From assembly GCA_031178105.1 (NCBI GenBank), contig JAPSJX010000011.1:1-39230 (forward strand): 39,230 nt of DNA, read 5' to 3'. Position numbers and translations under genes: made by a program. The notes under the pieces were generated by a model that saw only the letters and a program-made list of their open reading frames with translations, had not been told where the DNA came from and ran no database searches. Shown one piece after another: positions 16,217-24,138 of the stretch (within the stretch, counting starts at the first letter, position 1; every line of letters starts with the position of its first letter). The stretch comes from Agrococcus sp. (lineage in GTDB: Bacteria; Actinomycetota; Actinomycetes; Actinomycetales; Microbacteriaceae).

Positions 16217-16929
16217 GTCGTCGCACCCGGCAGGGCATCGTCAGCGCGCTGACGGTGCTCTTCGCGACGCTCCTCCTCGCCGGATCCGGGCTGACCGCGA
16301 CGCGTGTTGCCGCCGTGCTGCACGAGGTGGCCGAGACGGGCGCGCCGGGGATGCTGGCGCTGCGCGCCGGGCCCGCCGCACCGCACTGGACCGGCGTCGT
16401 CCCCGGGGACTCGCTGCACTGGCCGATCGAGGCGTCGCTCTCGGATGCACCGACCGGCTCGCTGAGCGTCGAGCTCCAAGCGCAGGGCGGGCTCGTCGCC
16501 GCTGGCCTGACCGCCGCGGTCGAGGCGTGCACCACTCCGTTCGTCGACGCGACGTCCGATGCGGCGCCGTCGTGCGAGACGTCGGCCACGGCCGTGCTCG
16601 CCGAGACACCGCTGGCCGAGCTCGCGAGCGCGTCGAGCGGCCGCTTCGCGCTCGCCGACCTCGAGCGCGGGCATCCGCGGCACCTGCTGGTCTCGCTGCA
16701 CCTGCCCCGTTCGGCTGACCCCGCCGCGGTCGCCGGCGCGACCGCCACCGTGGGGGTCGGCCTGCACGCCGCCGGCGACTCGCCCGCGCCAGCGGCTCCG
16801 CAGACAGCGCTGCCCGAGCGACTGCCCGTCACCGGCATGGATGTGTCGGCCATCGGCTTCCTGGGCGCCGGTTGCCTCGGACTCGGCGCATGCCTCGTGG
16901 CCCGACGTCGGATGCGAGCAGCAGCGTGA
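16213..16929 (+). CDS. LPVTG-anchored surface protein of the SipW operon (unknown function)
   Basis: 238-aa secreted protein with an N-terminal hydrophobic helix (about 10-30), a β-rich Cys-containing middle part and a C-terminal sorting signal 'LPVTGMD' (204-208 for LPVTG), membrane helix and 'RRRMRAAA' tail. It should be linked to peptidoglycan by a sortase. The only sortase in the window is the class C enzyme of the pilus operon; a housekeeping sortase elsewhere is more likely. The start ATG overlaps the sipW stop (ATGA) and the stop overlaps the next start (GTGA), so it is translationally coupled on both sides. Its N-terminus lacks the SWND-type motif of its two neighbours. A role as wall anchor for the fibre is inference. 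Confidence 0.82.
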   Translation: MSRRTRQGIVSALTVLFATLLLAGSGLTATRVAAVLHEVAETGAPGMLALRAGPAAPHWTGVVPGDSLHWPIEASLSDAPTGSLSVELQAQGGLVAAGLTAAVEACTTPFVDATSDAAPSCETSATAVLAETPLAELASASSGRFALADLERGHPRHLLVSLHLPRSADPAAVAGATATVGVGLHAAGDSPAPAAPQTALPERLPVTGMDVSAIGFLGAGCLGLGACLVARRRMRAAA

Positions 16930-18725
16930 GCGGGCGGAGGGTGCGAGCACGGGGCGCGGCGGCGGCGGCAGCCGCCATCGTGGCGTCCGTCGCGCTCGTG
17001 GCGCATGGAGGTGTCACGACGGATGCGTCGTGGAACGATCGCGAGTTCGTGCACGGCGCCGCCAGCACGCTCGACTGCGCCGCCGCCGAGGGCGACTTCG
17101 CCTCGCGCAGCGCCGGGCGTCTCCTGAGCGGCTCGCTGCTCGGGATCGACCTCGACCGGATCGCCTCCGTCGACGGGCTCGTCGTCACCAACGACGGCAG
17201 CCGGAGCCGCCCCGACGCTTCCGGCGCGGCGCCGGCGGATCCCGCGCCGGACGCCTATGCCGACCCGCTGAGCGCTCAGGCGCTGGGTCTCGTCGAGGCT
17301 CAGCTGCCGGGGGTGCTGCAGTTCCCGCTCGGGACAGACCTCGGCATCGCCGGGCAGTACGCCAGGTCCAGCTCCGACGGCACGGCCGTCGGCGCCGCGG
17401 GAGCGCTCACCCCGTCCGGCGGCATCGCCCTCGATACCGATGGCCAGTACCCCGAGCTGGCGACCGTGCACGTGTCGCAGCTGCTGCGGACCATCAACCC
17501 CACGGCGGCGCCGGCGCTGGAGGGCGTCGCCGACGTGTCGCTGATCACTGGCGCCGTGACGGGCAGGTCTGAGGTCGATGGATGCGCGCTGGCATGGTCC
17601 GGCCCCGCGACCGCCGTCACGCGCGACTACCTGGCCGCATCGCTGCGCACCGACATCACCTCCCCGACCGTCGGGGCGCTGACGAGCGCGGTCGACGCCT
17701 CGGTCGACTCCCTCCAGCGCGCGGCCGACGGCATCGGCGGCAACGCCGCTGTCAGGGGCGGCATCACGAGCGGGCTCACCGCTCTGGTCGACGGCGCGCT
17801 GGACAGCTCGAGCGGACTGCGACTGAGCACGGTCACCGTCACGGAGCTCGGCGCTCCGATCGAGCTCGCGGCTGTCCGGGCGCTCGTCTCTCAGCCCTTC
17901 GGCGACGCCGGCGGCGTCGTCACGGTCGACCCCGGCGCTGGCACGATCAGCGTCGACACGGCCGCGCTGCTCACCGCCGCCTACCCGGGCCAGTACACCG
18001 ACGGGCTGAACGGCCTGCCACCGAACACGGATCTGCTGAGCGATCCCAGGATCGTCACGGCGCTCACCGCAGCCCTCGGCGCCGCCCTGCACGATTGGAT
18101 CGCGGACGTCGAGGCAGCGCTCGTGACGGCGATCGACGCCGTCGCGATCACGGCGAAGGCATCGATCTCGCTCGGCACGTACGTCGCCCTCCCGCTGCTC
18201 GCTCCTCAATGGGTCGACGTCGCGAGGATCGACGTCGACGTCTCGGGAAGCCTCGGCAGCCTCCTCGACAGCGGCGGGGTCGTCACAGCGGAGGCGACAC
18301 TGCTGTCCGACGTGCTCGGGCCGCTCACCGCAGAGCTGGACGGTCTGGCCGCCGCGCTCGTCGCCGGCGCCGGCGAGGTCGTCGGCACCACGGTCGACGG
18401 CGCGCTCTCCGCGGTCGGCAGCATCCCCGCCGAGATCGAGGCGCTGGCAGACCCGATCGTCGCCGCGGCGTCGACCGTCTACTCGACGCTCTTCGCGAGC
18501 GGGATCGTGGCCGTCACGGTGAACGCGCAGAACGCGCCGCAGGCCGGTTCCGCTCAGCCGCACGACTGGGACGCGCTGCCGGGAGGACGCTTCGAGGTGG
18601 CCGCGATGCGCATCGGTGTGCTCGGCGCGGTCGGTGAGGACGACGCCCGGCTCTACCTGGGGCGCGGCTCGGTCGGTCCAGGCTGCGTGCTGGCGAGTGC
18701 GCCACTGCCGTGCGCCGGGTACTGA
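16926..18725 (+). CDS. Choice-of-anchor G family surface protein
   Basis: Secreted 599-aa protein. It has a basic N-terminus, an Ala-rich hydrophobic core, then 'TTDASWNDREFVHGAAS', nearly the same SWND-x-E-[FW]-VHG motif as the TasA-like protein at 14920, pointing to SipW processing. The rest is β-rich and low in Lys, with repeated 'VD/ID..S.GSL' stretches, as in actinobacterial choice-of-anchor G proteins. Members usually end in variable anchors, but this one ends at '...LPCAGY' with no LPxTG or membrane helix. The GTG start at 16926 overlaps the preceding stop (GTGA). The in-frame upstream ATG at 16872 would overlap the LPVTG gene and is less likely. It is the last gene of the operon. Confidence 0.78.
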   Translation: MSGRRVRARGAAAAAAAIVASVALVAHGGVTTDASWNDREFVHGAASTLDCAAAEGDFASRSAGRLLSGSLLGIDLDRIASVDGLVVTNDGSRSRPDASGAAPADPAPDAYADPLSAQALGLVEAQLPGVLQFPLGTDLGIAGQYARSSSDGTAVGAAGALTPSGGIALDTDGQYPELATVHVSQLLRTINPTAAPALEGVADVSLITGAVTGRSEVDGCALAWSGPATAVTRDYLAASLRTDITSPTVGALTSAVDASVDSLQRAADGIGGNAAVRGGITSGLTALVDGALDSSSGLRLSTVTVTELGAPIELAAVRALVSQPFGDAGGVVTVDPGAGTISVDTAALLTAAYPGQYTDGLNGLPPNTDLLSDPRIVTALTAALGAALHDWIADVEAALVTAIDAVAITAKASISLGTYVALPLLAPQWVDVARIDVDVSGSLGSLLDSGGVVTAEATLLSDVLGPLTAELDGLAAALVAGAGEVVGTTVDGALSAVGSIPAEIEALADPIVAAASTVYSTLFASGIVAVTVNAQNAPQAGSAQPHDWDALPGGRFEVAAMRIGVLGAVGEDDARLYLGRGSVGPGCVLASAPLPCAGY

Positions 18726-18872
18726 AGCGCATCCCAACCGCGGCGTCCGCCGGAGAGTCGACGGCAGTGCGCGTGAAGCTCGACGGCTCCGGCGCGGTCG
18801 GACTCGGTGACCAGCACTGGCTGCCCGTGCCGACGGACGCGCTGCGGCGCCACCGCTCACGCAGTGGGCGGT

Positions 18873-19799
18873 CTAGGCGGGCTTCAGCAGCCAGGCGATC
18901 AGCAGCATCACCGGCAGCGACGCGATCGTCGTGAGCAGCACGATGTCGCGCGTGATCGCGGTCGCGCGGTCGTAGCGCAGCGCGTACTGGTACATGTTCT
19001 GCGCCGACGGCAGCGCCGCCATCACGGTGCACGCGTAGACCAGCTGCTCGTCGAGGCCGAAGGCGAACCGCGCGAGCAGGTAGGCGATCGCGGGCAGCGC
19101 GAGCGACTTCAGCGCCACCGCGAGCGCCACCTCCTTGCGGCCGGAGCCCGGCTGGAGCGGGCGCTCGCCGCGCAGCGAGATGCCGAAGGCGAGCAGCATG
19201 AGCGGCACCGCCGCGCCGCCGAGGATCTCGAGCGGCGCGAGCACCGGCTCGGGCAGCCGGATGCCGAGCGCCGACACCAGCGCGCCCATCGCCGCAGCGA
19301 TGAGCATCGGGTTGCGCAGCGGCTGCGTGATGATCCCCACGAAGGATGCGCGGCCGGCGTTGAGCACGTCGAGGGTCGCCAGCAGGAGCGGCGCGAGCAC
19401 GAGCAGCTGCAGCATCAGCATCGGACCCACGAATCCGGCGTCGCCGATGACGTAGATCGCGACCGGCAGGCCGATGTTGTTGATGTTGCTGTAGCCGGAT
19501 GCGGTCGCGGCGAGCGCGATGCGGCTCGGGTCGCGCGTGAACCAGATGCGGGCGACGACGCTGTAGATCACGGCGACGGCGACGAAGCCGATGAGCGCCA
19601 CCGCGAGCACGCTCGAGAACAGCAGCCCCACATCCGCCTCGCTGAGGATGATGAACAGCAGCGCGGGGCTCGCAGCGAAGAACGAGGTCTTGTTGAGGAC
19701 CAGGCGGCCCTCCTGGCTCACGACGTGCAGTCGAGCCAGCAGCCAGCCGACGAAGATGACGAAGCCGATGACGGCGAAGCCGATGAGCACGCCGCCCAT
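18873..19799 (-). CDS. AEC-family (auxin efflux carrier-like) permease
   Basis: Membrane transporter of 308 aa with about ten hydrophobic segments, of the AEC family (carboxylate or auxin-like efflux). The conserved 'SGYSNINNIGLPVA' in the first half and 'TVMAALPSAQNMYQYA' in the second half are the expected broken-helix regions. The substrate is unknown. The ATG start has GGAGGT at good spacing. It lies downstream of pyrE on the same strand with a 131-bp gap, so it may have its own promoter. It is convergent with the choice-of-anchor G gene; the 147 bp between their stops shows no clear hairpin or gene. Confidence 0.9.
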   Translation of the reverse strand: MGGVLIGFAVIGFVIFVGWLLARLHVVSQEGRLVLNKTSFFAASPALLFIILSEADVGLLFSSVLAVALIGFVAVAVIYSVVARIWFTRDPSRIALAATASGYSNINNIGLPVAIYVIGDAGFVGPMLMLQLLVLAPLLLATLDVLNAGRASFVGIITQPLRNPMLIAAAMGALVSALGIRLPEPVLAPLEILGGAAVPLMLLAFGISLRGERPLQPGSGRKEVALAVALKSLALPAIAYLLARFAFGLDEQLVYACTVMAALPSAQNMYQYALRYDRATAITRDIVLLTTIASLPVMLLIAWLLKPA

Positions 19800-19930
19800 G
19801 CCACCTCCGTGTTCCGTGAACTGGTCAGGAGAAGTCTGACATCACGGCGAGGGTGGTGACGCCAGCCGCAGTGGTCGCGACTCGGCAGGCGGCCCACCTG
19901 ACCGGCTCGACCAGCAGGACGGGGTGCGGG

Positions 19931-20482
19931 CTACTGCGCCTCGAGACCGAGATCGTCGAGGCGGATCGCCGCGCGGTACTCGACGCCTGCGGCCTCGATC
20001 ACCGCCTGCGCTCCGGTGGCGCGGTCGACGATCACCGCGACGGCGACGACCTCCGCCCCCACCTTGCGCAGCGCCTCGATCGCCTTGAGCGGGCTGCCGC
20101 CGGTCGTCGACGTGTCCTCGACGACGACGACGCGCTTGCCCTCGAGGTCGGGGCCCTCGACCTGCCTGCCGCGACCGTGGTCCTTCGGCTCCTTGCGCAC
20201 GACGAAGGCATCCACCTCGAGCCCGCGCGCGAGCCCGCGGTGCAGCACCGCGTTCGCGAGCGGGTCGGCGCCCATCGTGAGACCGCCCACCGCTGAGACA
20301 TCCGGGATGTCGGCGATGAGGTCGAGCAGCACGTCGCCGATGAGCGGCGCGGCCCGGTGGTCGAGCGACAGCTTGCGCAGGTCGATGTAGTAGCTGGCGC
20401 GCTTGCCGCTGGTGAGCACGAAGTCGCCGTGGAAGACGGCCTCGTCCCGGATGAGCTGGATGAGCTGGTCGCGCGCGGTCAC
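19931..20482 (-). CDS. pyrE: Orotate phosphoribosyltransferase
   Basis: 183-aa enzyme of pyrimidine synthesis that transfers orotate onto PRPP to give OMP. The PRPP-binding signature 'VVVVEDTSTTGGS' and N-terminal 'FVLTSGKRASYYIDLRKLSL' are diagnostic. The length is typical. The GTG start follows a minus-strand TAGCCT -10 box by 7 nt, with no Shine-Dalgarno, suggesting a leaderless mRNA. Other pyr genes are absent nearby, which is common for actinobacterial pyrE. Confidence 0.95.
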   Translation of the reverse strand: MTARDQLIQLIRDEAVFHGDFVLTSGKRASYYIDLRKLSLDHRAAPLIGDVLLDLIADIPDVSAVGGLTMGADPLANAVLHRGLARGLEVDAFVVRKEPKDHGRGRQVEGPDLEGKRVVVVEDTSTTGGSPLKAIEALRKVGAEVVAVAVIVDRATGAQAVIEAAGVEYRAAIRLDDLGLEAQ

Positions 20483-20489
20483 GCGTCCC

Positions 20490-20495
20490 AGGCTA
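20490..20495 (-). promoter_or_regulatory. -10 box for leaderless pyrE transcript
   Basis: Minus-strand TAGCCT, 7 nt before the GTG start. It sits in the 27-bp gap between the DinB-like stop and the pyrE start. Confidence 0.5.
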
Positions 20496-20509
20496 CCCGG
20501 CGCCCCGGC

Positions 20510-21124
20510 TCAGCCGTCGCCCGGGGCGGGGAGGCTGTCGCCGCGCCGCGCGCGGCCCGTGCGCGTCTCGCGGCCGGCCCAGGCGGCGAAGCGCTCCGAC
20601 CGGCTCGCGTCGGCGGGCGGCTCCACGGCCGCGGCGAAGATCGCCGGCGTGCGGATCGCAGCCTCCTCGGCGCGCTCGCGGTAGTCCTCCATCCACGCCA
20701 GCAGCTCGGAGGGGAAGTCGAGATTGCCGGCCAACCCGACGCGCGCCGAGCCCCAGCGGATGTCCCAGGCGTGGAGCGCCATGTCGAGCGTCGCGAGCGG
20801 CAGCGCCTGGAACGCGCCCTCGTCGGCGTCGTGGGCGGCGGAGCGGAGCCGCGCGGCGAGCACCTCCCAGGCCTCGACCGCCTCGAAGTCGGAGCCGGGC
20901 GCCGTCACGCGGCTGTGATCCGCGGCGAGGTCGCCCGCTCCCTCCGCGCGCCCGAGCAGCGCGCTCCCCCCATACGCCGCCTGCACGCCGGTCACGTGTC
21001 GGACGACGTCGGCGATCGACCACTCGGTGCACGCGGACTGCAGGCCGAGCCGGTCGGCGCCGGCGCGGGCCTCGGCGGAGAACAGGTCGAGTGCCTGGAG
21101 GTAGCGATCGCGAGCGGTGCCCAT
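20510..21124 (-). CDS. DinB/MDMPI-like metal-binding protein (TIGR03086-type)
   Basis: 204-aa protein of the DinB/mycothiol-dependent maleylpyruvate isomerase fold. 'CTEWSIADVVRHVTGVQ' carries the first His of the metal site, and 'ATLDMALHAWDIRWG' the HxxD of the second. These proteins often act on mycothiol conjugates or have unknown roles. The C-terminal 'RFAAWAGRE' is typical of the TIGR03086 group. The ATG start lies 6 nt after CACTAT on the minus strand, a weak -10. It lies upstream of pyrE on the same strand and diverges from xthA. Confidence 0.82.
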   Translation of the reverse strand: MGTARDRYLQALDLFSAEARAGADRLGLQSACTEWSIADVVRHVTGVQAAYGGSALLGRAEGAGDLAADHSRVTAPGSDFEAVEAWEVLAARLRSAAHDADEGAFQALPLATLDMALHAWDIRWGSARVGLAGNLDFPSELLAWMEDYRERAEEAAIRTPAIFAAAVEPPADASRSERFAAWAGRETRTGRARRGDSLPAPGDG

Positions 21125-21219
21125 CCATCCATAGTGCCCGGTCGCATGTGCGGCGGCACGGCGACGTGCGCGCCGCGGACCGGATGCGCGTGGCAGCGCC
21201 CCCGCATCCGCCTCGCCCG

Positions 21220-21225
21220 TAGGCT
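21220..21225 (+). promoter_or_regulatory. -10 box for leaderless xthA transcript
   Basis: TAGGCT with a 6-nt spacer to the ATG at 21232. No Shine-Dalgarno is present. Confidence 0.55.
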
Positions 21226-21231
21226 CGATGC

Positions 21232-22044
21232 ATGCGCATCGCCACCTGGAACGTGAACTCCGTGCGCGCCCGCACCGCTCGCATCGTCGACTGGCTCGAG
21301 CGCAGCGACGTCGACGTGCTAGCGATGCAGGAGATCAAGTGCAAGACCGAGCAGTTCCCCTATGCAGCGTTCGAGGCCGCGGGGTACGAGGTGCAGGCGC
21401 ACGGCTTCAGCCAGTGGAACGGCGTCGCGATCGCGTCGCGGCTGCCGATGACGGAGGTCGAGCGCGACTTCCAGGGGCAGCCCGGCTACGCGAACACGGG
21501 TGACCCGGTCGTCGAGGCGCGCGCCATGGCCGCGACCGTCGAGGGCGTGCGGCTGTGGAGCCTCTACGTGCCGAACGGCCGCGACCTCGCGCACGCGCAC
21601 TACGGCTACAAGCTCGAGTGGCTGCGCGTGCTGGCCGACCACCTCGGCGCCTGGGGCGGGCGCCCGCTCGCGCTCATGGGCGACTTCAACATCGCGCCGC
21701 TCGACACCGACGTGTGGGACATCCGCGCATTCGATGGCGCGACGCACGTGTCGAAGCCGGAGCGCGCCGCGTTCGACGCGCTGCTGCAGGCGGGACTCGT
21801 CGACGTCGTGCGCGACCGCGCTCCCGGCTACACCTACTGGGACTACAAGGCCGGGCGGTGGAACAAGGACGAGGGGATGCGCATCGACTTCGTCCTGGGC
21901 ACGCCCGAGCTCGCTGAGCTCGTCTCGCACGCCTCGATCGATCGCGGCCAGCGACAGGGCGACGCCCCATCCGACCACGTGCCGGTGGTCGTCGACCTCG
22001 ACCTCGAGACCGAGCTCGACGACGACCGCCCGATGATCTTCTGA
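21232..22044 (+). CDS. xthA: Exodeoxyribonuclease III
   Basis: AP endonuclease and 3'-5' exonuclease of base-excision repair, 270 aa, normal length. The EEP-family residues are visible: Asn7 in 'TWNVNSVRAR', Glu34 in 'LAMQEIKCK', 'GDFNIAPLDTDVWD', 'RIDFVLGTPEL' and C-terminal 'SDHVPVVVDLDL'. The start is at MRIATWN, right after a leaderless-type -10 box. It is followed 52 nt later by a small membrane protein on the same strand. The product would act on abasic sites such as those left by glycosylases like the nei2-type enzyme in this window, though the two genes are not linked. Confidence 0.96.
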   Translation: MRIATWNVNSVRARTARIVDWLERSDVDVLAMQEIKCKTEQFPYAAFEAAGYEVQAHGFSQWNGVAIASRLPMTEVERDFQGQPGYANTGDPVVEARAMAATVEGVRLWSLYVPNGRDLAHAHYGYKLEWLRVLADHLGAWGGRPLALMGDFNIAPLDTDVWDIRAFDGATHVSKPERAAFDALLQAGLVDVVRDRAPGYTYWDYKAGRWNKDEGMRIDFVLGTPELAELVSHASIDRGQRQGDAPSDHVPVVVDLDLETELDDDRPMIF

Positions 22045-22096
22045 TGACGGATGCGCCGCTGACCGCCGGGCCCACGCGGCCGGACCCGGTGCTCGC

Positions 22097-22453
22097 ATGA
22101 GCGGCACCGGCGCCGGCGTCGACAACTGGGAGGACCTCGAGCCGCGGCGCGAGCGCACGCCGGTCGAGCGGCGGCGGCTCGCGGCATGGGTGCTCATCTT
22201 CGCGAACCTCCTCGGCGTGCTGCTGCTCGCGCCGCTCGGCGACGGCGGGCTCGTGCAGGCGGCCGAGGCGGCGGGCGTCGACGACGGCCCTGCGAGGCTG
22301 ACGTTCTGGGTCACGCTGCTCGGGGCCACCATCGTCGGCAACGGCATCGGGGCAGCCGCTGCGGCGACGCGGCAACGATGGGCGATCGTGCCGCCGGCGC
22401 TCGCCGCGGTCGTGAGCTGGGCGGGCTTCCTCGTCGCATCCACGCTCGTCTGA
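22097..22453 (+). CDS. Hypothetical small membrane protein
   Basis: 118 aa with a charged N-terminus ('EDLEPRRERTPVERRR') and three hydrophobic segments ('LAAWVLIFANLLGVLLLAPL', 'TFWVTLLGATIVGNGIGAAA', 'PPALAAVVSWAGFLVASTLV'). The family is not recognised. It lies 52 nt after xthA on the same strand and may be co-transcribed. Codon bias is like that of its neighbours. The 218 bp that follow hold no gene, only the promoter or leader region of the next gene. Confidence 0.65.
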   Translation: MSGTGAGVDNWEDLEPRRERTPVERRRLAAWVLIFANLLGVLLLAPLGDGGLVQAAEAAGVDDGPARLTFWVTLLGATIVGNGIGAAAAATRQRWAIVPPALAAVVSWAGFLVASTLV

Positions 22454-22603
22454 CCACCGGCGCCACAGCCTGCGCTCGGGAGTCGCGCGCAAGGGCGTTG
22501 CGGGCGACAGCCGGACCGCGCGCGACGCTCAGAACCGGCAGGAAAGCCGGGGTCGGGTGCAACAAACGTGCGCAAGCGACTCCATACGCTGGATTCACGC
22601 ACG

Positions 22604-22638
22604 GATCGAGCGGTGTAGACGCCGCGCACCACTCGATC
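22604..22638 (+). promoter_or_regulatory. 12-bp inverted repeat in the leader of the DUF6421 gene
   Basis: GATCGAGCGGTG and CACCACTCGATC pair at 11 of 12 positions (the other is G-T), with an 11-nt loop. It lies about 34 nt before the start codon and just after a possible -10 (TACGCT at 22585-22590), so it would be near the 5' end of the mRNA. It could be an operator or a leader hairpin. Confidence 0.4.
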
Positions 22639-22671
22639 GCCCCGCATCCCGACCCGAGCATGGAGGCTCCC

Positions 22672-24045
22672 ATGACGATGACCCAGGCCACCGCCGCCGA
22701 CCTCCGCCAGCACCCCGCCTGGCTCCGCATCAAGTCGGCCGCGACCGCCCTGCAGCCCATGCAGTCGAAGAGCGGCGCCATCGAGGATGCCGCCGACCAT
22801 GACGCCGCCCGTGGCCACGTCGACGAGCTGACGGCGAGCATCCGTGAGATCGCGCCGGAGTTCCCGCACGACGCCGCCTACCTCGAGCAGGCCGCGGTCG
22901 ACTTCGAGCGGTGGGCGGCCGAGGGCTTCGGCGCGCCGGACTTCTTCGACGCGCTCGTGGAGTTCCAGCCGCAACAGCACCGCGTCGACGGGCTCCAGCA
23001 CCTGGTGATCTTCCCGATGGTGACGCAGAACGGCTCGAGCGACCGGCTCGTCGAGGCGGTGCTCGTCGAGGTCATCTGGCCCGACTTCATCGCCGACCTC
23101 GAGGCGGGCGACTACTCGAACGCGCTCTTCGTGCCGCTGCGGTTCATCGACTTCACCGCCGGCTACGACACGAACTCGGCCGTGCTCTTCCCCGAGACGG
23201 TCGCGATGCGCGAGATCCCGACGTTCACGTGGGGCGCCATCTTCCAGGACCGCGAGGCCGCGCGCTTCCGCCGGGTCGTGGAGGCAGCGTGCGCGGTCAC
23301 GAAGCTCGAGCTGCCCGCGGATGCCGCGGAGATGCTCGCCGACCAGTCGCTCGCCGAGCAGACCTTCGTGATGTGGGACCTCATCCACGACCGCACGCAC
23401 ATGCGCGGCGACCTGCCGTTCGACCCGTTCATGATCAAGCAGCGCATGCCCTTCTTCCTGTACTCGCTCGAGGAGCTGCGCTGCGATCTCACCGCGTTCC
23501 GGGAGTCGGTCGCGATCGAGCGCCGGATCGCCGCCAAGGACGACGCGACGGATGCTGAGCGCGACCTGGCGAAGCACGCCAAGCTCGTGCAGTACGCGGT
23601 CATCTTCGACCGCATCTTCCGCTTCGCGATCACCGGCACGCGCACCCGCAACTACGACGGCCTCGGCGGCCAGCTGCTGTTCGCGTGGCTGCACCAGCAC
23701 CGCGTCCTCCACTGGACCGACACGCAGCTCGCCTTCGACTGGGACGAGGTGCCCGACGTGGTGAACAAGCTCGGCGAGGCGATCGAGCACCTGTACTGGA
23801 AGTCGATCGACCGGCCGAAGGTGGCGCACTGGCTCGCCGCGTACGAGCTCGTGTCGTCCGTCGTCGAGCCGCACCCCGCATCCGCCTGGAAGGCGGGCGA
23901 GCTGCCGCTCGAGGGCACGCCGCGGCAGCTCACCGACCTCGTGATGGACGACGAGTTCCCGCTCTCGATGTTCTACGAGGCGTTCGAGAAGAAGATGCGC
24001 GACGTCATCGCCTCGACGAAGGGGATCACTGCCGCGTCCGTCTGA
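22672..24045 (+). CDS. DUF6421 family protein
   Basis: 457-aa soluble protein, recognised as the actinobacterial family I know as DUF6421; its function is not established. There is no signal peptide or membrane segment. The central 'WDLIHDRTHMRGDLPFD' (His239, His243) followed by 'LEELRCDLTAF' (Glu267/268, Asp272) looks like a metal-binding HxxxH...EExxxD arrangement, loosely like gluzincin peptidases, but it lacks the HExxH glutamate. The start is ATG 22672 (MTMTQATA) with GGAG 6 nt upstream; an in-frame ATG at 22660 is possible. It is monocistronic, convergent with the manganese catalase, and separated from it by an 18-bp perfect hairpin. Confidence 0.75.
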   Translation: MTMTQATAADLRQHPAWLRIKSAATALQPMQSKSGAIEDAADHDAARGHVDELTASIREIAPEFPHDAAYLEQAAVDFERWAAEGFGAPDFFDALVEFQPQQHRVDGLQHLVIFPMVTQNGSSDRLVEAVLVEVIWPDFIADLEAGDYSNALFVPLRFIDFTAGYDTNSAVLFPETVAMREIPTFTWGAIFQDREAARFRRVVEAACAVTKLELPADAAEMLADQSLAEQTFVMWDLIHDRTHMRGDLPFDPFMIKQRMPFFLYSLEELRCDLTAFRESVAIERRIAAKDDATDAERDLAKHAKLVQYAVIFDRIFRFAITGTRTRNYDGLGGQLLFAWLHQHRVLHWTDTQLAFDWDEVPDVVNKLGEAIEHLYWKSIDRPKVAHWLAAYELVSSVVEPHPASAWKAGELPLEGTPRQLTDLVMDDEFPLSMFYEAFEKKMRDVIASTKGITAASV

Positions 24046-24070
24046 GCCGAGTTGCCCGAGGGGTGCCGCG

Positions 24071-24110
24071 CGGGATGAGGGGTGCTGGTCCACCAGCACC
24101 CCTCATCCCG
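24071..24110. terminator. Perfect 18-bp hairpin between convergent genes
   Basis: CGGGATGAGGGGTGCTGG and CCAGCACCCCTCATCCCG pair without mismatch around a 4-nt loop. It sits 25 nt after the DUF6421 stop and 28 nt before the catalase stop. There is no T-run on either side. It is a clear bidirectional terminator candidate. Confidence 0.8.
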
Positions 24111-24138
24111 TCGAGCACCGCTCGCGCAAGGCGCCGGA

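Noticed and set aside
18710-18934. Possible small gene between choice-of-anchor G and AEC genes (74-aa ORF)
   Set aside because: Overlaps the end of one gene and runs antisense into the other; no Shine-Dalgarno and no recognisable domain, so the gap is taken as non-coding.
21319-24099. 926-aa minus-strand ORF opposite xthA and DUF6421
   Set aside because: Spans two unrelated plus-strand genes and their intergenic gap; shadow.
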